DNA of 18,898 nucleotides from Cladosporium sp. IMV 00045 (lineage: Eukaryota > Ascomycota > Dothideomycetes > Cladosporiales > Cladosporiaceae), in the NCBI GenBank assembly GCA_001931905.2, contig MSJI02000290.1, forward strand, positions 1-18,898, given 5' to 3'. The notes beneath the pieces are model-generated. The model was not told the DNA's origin. It did not search any database and saw nothing but the letters and a program-made list of their open reading frames with translations. Shown piece after piece: positions 16,884 to 18,898 of this stretch (position 1 is the stretch's first letter; the number at the start of each line of letters is the position of its first letter). The position numbers and the translations under genes were made by a program.

Positions 16884-17393
16884 TGTCGATGGTGGCGATG
16901 TGAGTGACGAGGATGATGGAGAGACGGCACGGGAAGAAGAGGATGAAGAAGAGAGAGAGGAGGAGGAGAGTGACGGGCTGAAGAGAGTGAATCGGGAAAG
17001 GGTGCAAAGGAAAAAGGCTCGTCCAGCGTAAGCTTAATGGATGAGATGACGAGTAGGCACGGAGGGCTCTGACCGTGGGGTGGGCAGGCGCAACCTTGGG
17101 AGCGTGGGCCTCGCGTGAGCGGCGGCAGGGCAAAGCAAGAGGTGGAGGAGGATGGATGCAACAATAATGCGATACGCAGACGACTGTCAGCGTGGAGCAT
17201 GTGCAGAAGCGTGAAGGCCGCCGGTCGATCGTTAGGGTGCCACGAGGCGGGCAAAGGCAAAAGGCAATTGATTAAGGGCGCTGTATAGGGAGCGTGCGCT
17301 GTGAAGCACGGCATTATATGTGAAGAGTATTAAGGACATTATTTTTTAGGTGAGGGTGGGCCGCCCGAGGCTGGCGTCAGCAGCACCAAGAGA

Positions 17394-17417
17394 GAGTGCG
17401 AGAGTGCGAGAGTGCGC
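17394..17417 (+). repeat. GAGTGCGA octamer tandem repeat (3 copies)
   Basis: Three head-to-tail copies of GAGTGCGA, the last with its final base changed to C. Short non-coding tandem repeat, preceded by AGA dinucleotide-like sequence. Confidence 0.85.
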
Positions 17418-18613
17418 GCTCACCCAAAGCCGGCAACTCTAATGACATGAAAGGGTGCAGTGAAGTAAGGAAGGACTCTGGTGACTATAGCTACCCAAGT
17501 TAGCATTAGCAAGCTCTAGGCAAGCCAGGACGGCGGATTCATTATTGCAGGCATTGCAGGGAAGCAAGCCCGGGCGAACCTTTTCTTCACGAACATCGCT
17601 CGCAGCAGAAGGAGCCGCATGCACATCGGATATATGCAGGCATCCATTATTCATGCGTGCATCACAGATCCAGAGCAAGCATGTAAGCAAGGTTGGGCGC
17701 ACGCCTAGCCTCGGAATTTCGCTCTGCACCCATTGATCCTTCAGAGAAACTCTCGACTCCATTAATTAAAAGCCATTAATGGTCGCCTGCCTGCCTGACT
17801 CTCGTCCGGCCCTTCAGCCCGGCTTGGACATCATCAATCGTCGCCGCCGAACAAGAACCTAGATCTCCCAGACCCTGCCGGCCGAGCTAAGTGACTTTTG
17901 CCTTTACCACCAGCATCATCGCCAGCTTGGGTCTTCTCTCGCAAGCGCCCTTGTCGCCGGCAAATCGAAGTGGCCGTCTGGACTTGAATCGTTTGCTGTT
18001 GTTTCGCCTGTCCCGCTGTCCGTAGCTGTCGAAGGCCACGATTCCAGCGGTTCAAGGGCGGCCTGGCTTCTTGGGACGAACCAACGCTCCCAAATATCAC
18101 AGCCAGCCATCATTCAAATGCCGTCTGGTAGCAGACCTGCACATACACACAATCTAAATGGTCCATTCAGAAGATTTCACATTGCCCCTCGTAAAGGTGG
18201 TGAGTGGGCTCGGGACATGGCAGCATCATCCACACTGCCCGGCGTGAGCCAGGCAGGTGAAACTCTCTGCCGTAAGAGCCGTCTCATCGCTATGGATTTA
18301 GTTGTGTAAGGAAAGGAAAGAGGAGGACTGGGCGGCGAGCGGCGAGTGAAAACACTTTCACACCTCGGCTCGGTGGTGAGCGGTGCTTCCCGCTGCAACG
18401 ACCCGTCCCTACCTCCCGCCGCTTTCTAAGAAAAGTCGCTCTGGACATCAAACTCCACCCCTCATTCGCTGACATATCTTGAAGCCGTTCGAACTTCGAC
18501 CTCTGGCTCTGCTGAAACACACCCACGCTCACACGCTCTCGTTCGGATCTTGCCATTTCGTACTGCTCGTACGGTATTGCGTGTCCCCCAAACCTAGCTC
18601 GTGGCTCTGAGAC

Positions 18614-18640
18614 ATGCGCTTAGCACGTGCCTACCGGTAG
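18614..18640 (+). promoter_or_regulatory. Possible uORF (8 codons) upstream of GPN3
   Basis: An ATG at 18614 opens an eight-codon frame (MRLARAYR) ending in TAG at 18638-18640, 86 bp before the GPN3 ATG. It overlaps a CACGTG box, so it may lie in the promoter rather than the transcript. Confidence 0.2.
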
Positions 18641-18726
18641 TACGGATCCTGCACTTCATCTCTTGCGACAGCCTTTCCGCGCGAAAAGCCTTCTCCGACA
18701 TCATTTGATCCTTCGGCCAAGCAGCC

Positions 18727-18898
18727 ATGGGTTCCAGATATGGCACCATCATCATGGGCCCTGCCGGCGCCGGCAAGACTACATTCTGCTCCAGTCTCAT
18801 TCAGCACTTGAAGAACAACCGCCGTTCATGCTTCTACGTCAATCTTGACCCCGCCGCCGAAGAATTCGCATTCGAGCCCGATGTCGACATCAAAGACC
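18727..18898 (+). CDS. GPN3: GPN-loop GTPase 3 (5' part, cut by window edge)
   Basis: Only the first 57 codons are in the window. The start sits in an ideal context (GCAGCCATGG). MGPAGAGKTTFCSSLIQHL contains the Walker A/P-loop (residues 11-18), and YVNLDPAAEEFAFEPDVDI is the conserved segment that follows in GPN GTPases. GPAGAGKT fits GPN3; GPN1 usually has GMAGSGKT and GPN2 GPPGSGKT. GPN GTPases act as dimers in cytoplasmic assembly and nuclear import of RNA polymerase II. The GPN loop itself and the remaining GTPase motifs lie beyond the edge, so completeness cannot be judged. No intron is visible within these 172 bp. Confidence 0.93.
   Translation, partial: MGSRYGTIIMGPAGAGKTTFCSSLIQHLKNNRRSCFYVNLDPAAEEFAFEPDVDIKD

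Larger units (their letters stand above)
16884..18726. promoter_or_regulatory. Long intergenic region: promoters of the F-box-like gene and GPN3
   Basis: This 1843-bp space is the longest without a gene. Next to the F-box-like gene, 16900-16995 is a purine tract on the plus strand, hence pyrimidine-rich on the gene's strand, as in many fungal promoters and leaders. Then come an 8-bp tandem repeat (17394-17417), an AT-rich patch with ATTAATTAAAAGCCATTAATGG (17761-17782), and a CACGTG E-box at 18624-18629 about 100 bp before GPN3. Frames of up to about 150 codons are low-complexity shadows of these tracts with no domain signals. No tRNA or other RNA gene is recognised. Confidence 0.5.

Noticed and set aside
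16868..17314. 148-codon minus-strand frame upstream of the F-box-like gene
   Set aside because: It is Pro/His/Ser/Leu low complexity read from a pyrimidine-rich promoter tract and overlaps the real start.
18480..18510. GTTCGAAC resembling a tRNA T-loop near 18488
   Set aside because: No matching A box, acceptor stem or cloverleaf could be drawn around it on either strand.

Overview
The window is nuclear DNA of a filamentous ascomycete (Pezizomycotina). The evidence is protein-coding genes on both strands with few short introns (51 and 78 bp, with fungal GTRNGT donors and CTGAC-type branch points), a gene density near one per 2.4 kb, high GC with strongly C-ending codons in housekeeping genes, and long disordered, proline-, serine- or glutamine-rich tails. 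The F-box-like start of the gene at 15627-16883 (FLDLPAELRNEVYRLAF) is a style I associate with large families in Dothideomycetes, so I lean to that class; this is inference. I see no transposon, CRISPR array, rRNA or tRNA.

Layout: (1) 65-3115 minus, a MINDY-type deubiquitinase with an N-terminal disordered half, a catalytic domain, a ubiquitin-binding MIU helix and a C-terminal CaaX box. (2) 3882-5255 plus, one intron, phosphoribosylamine-glycine ligase (GARS), divergent from gene 1; it ends where fungal Ade5,7 proteins normally continue into the AIRS domain. (3) 6149-6850 minus, a cysteine-free secreted protein with three 61-residue higher-order repeats and a GPI-like tail. (4) 8047-9207 minus, an unrecognised Cys/His-rich protein with a basic NLS-like stretch. 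(5) 10073-13345 minus, one intron, a membrane-anchored PXA-PX-Nexin_C sorting nexin. (6) 13793-15079 plus, cytosolic tyrosyl-tRNA synthetase, divergent from gene 5, with a TGACTCA element and a TATA box upstream. (7) 15627-16883 minus, an F-box-like protein, convergent with gene 6. (8) 18727 to the right edge, plus, the first 57 codons of GPN-loop GTPase 3.

The genes do not form a pathway cluster. They are ordinary housekeeping functions (purine synthesis, tRNA charging, RNA polymerase assembly, membrane traffic, ubiquitin editing) mixed with two lineage-restricted-looking proteins (genes 3 and 4). The most unusual items are the GARS protein without its AIRS half, the perfectly alternating repeat architecture of the secreted protein, an eight-residue insertion near the active site of the tyrosyl-tRNA synthetase, and sharp alternations of GC skew inside the Cys-rich gene. 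The long spaces (notably 6851-8046 and 16884-18726) contain promoter-like and simple-repeat sequence but no gene I can support.
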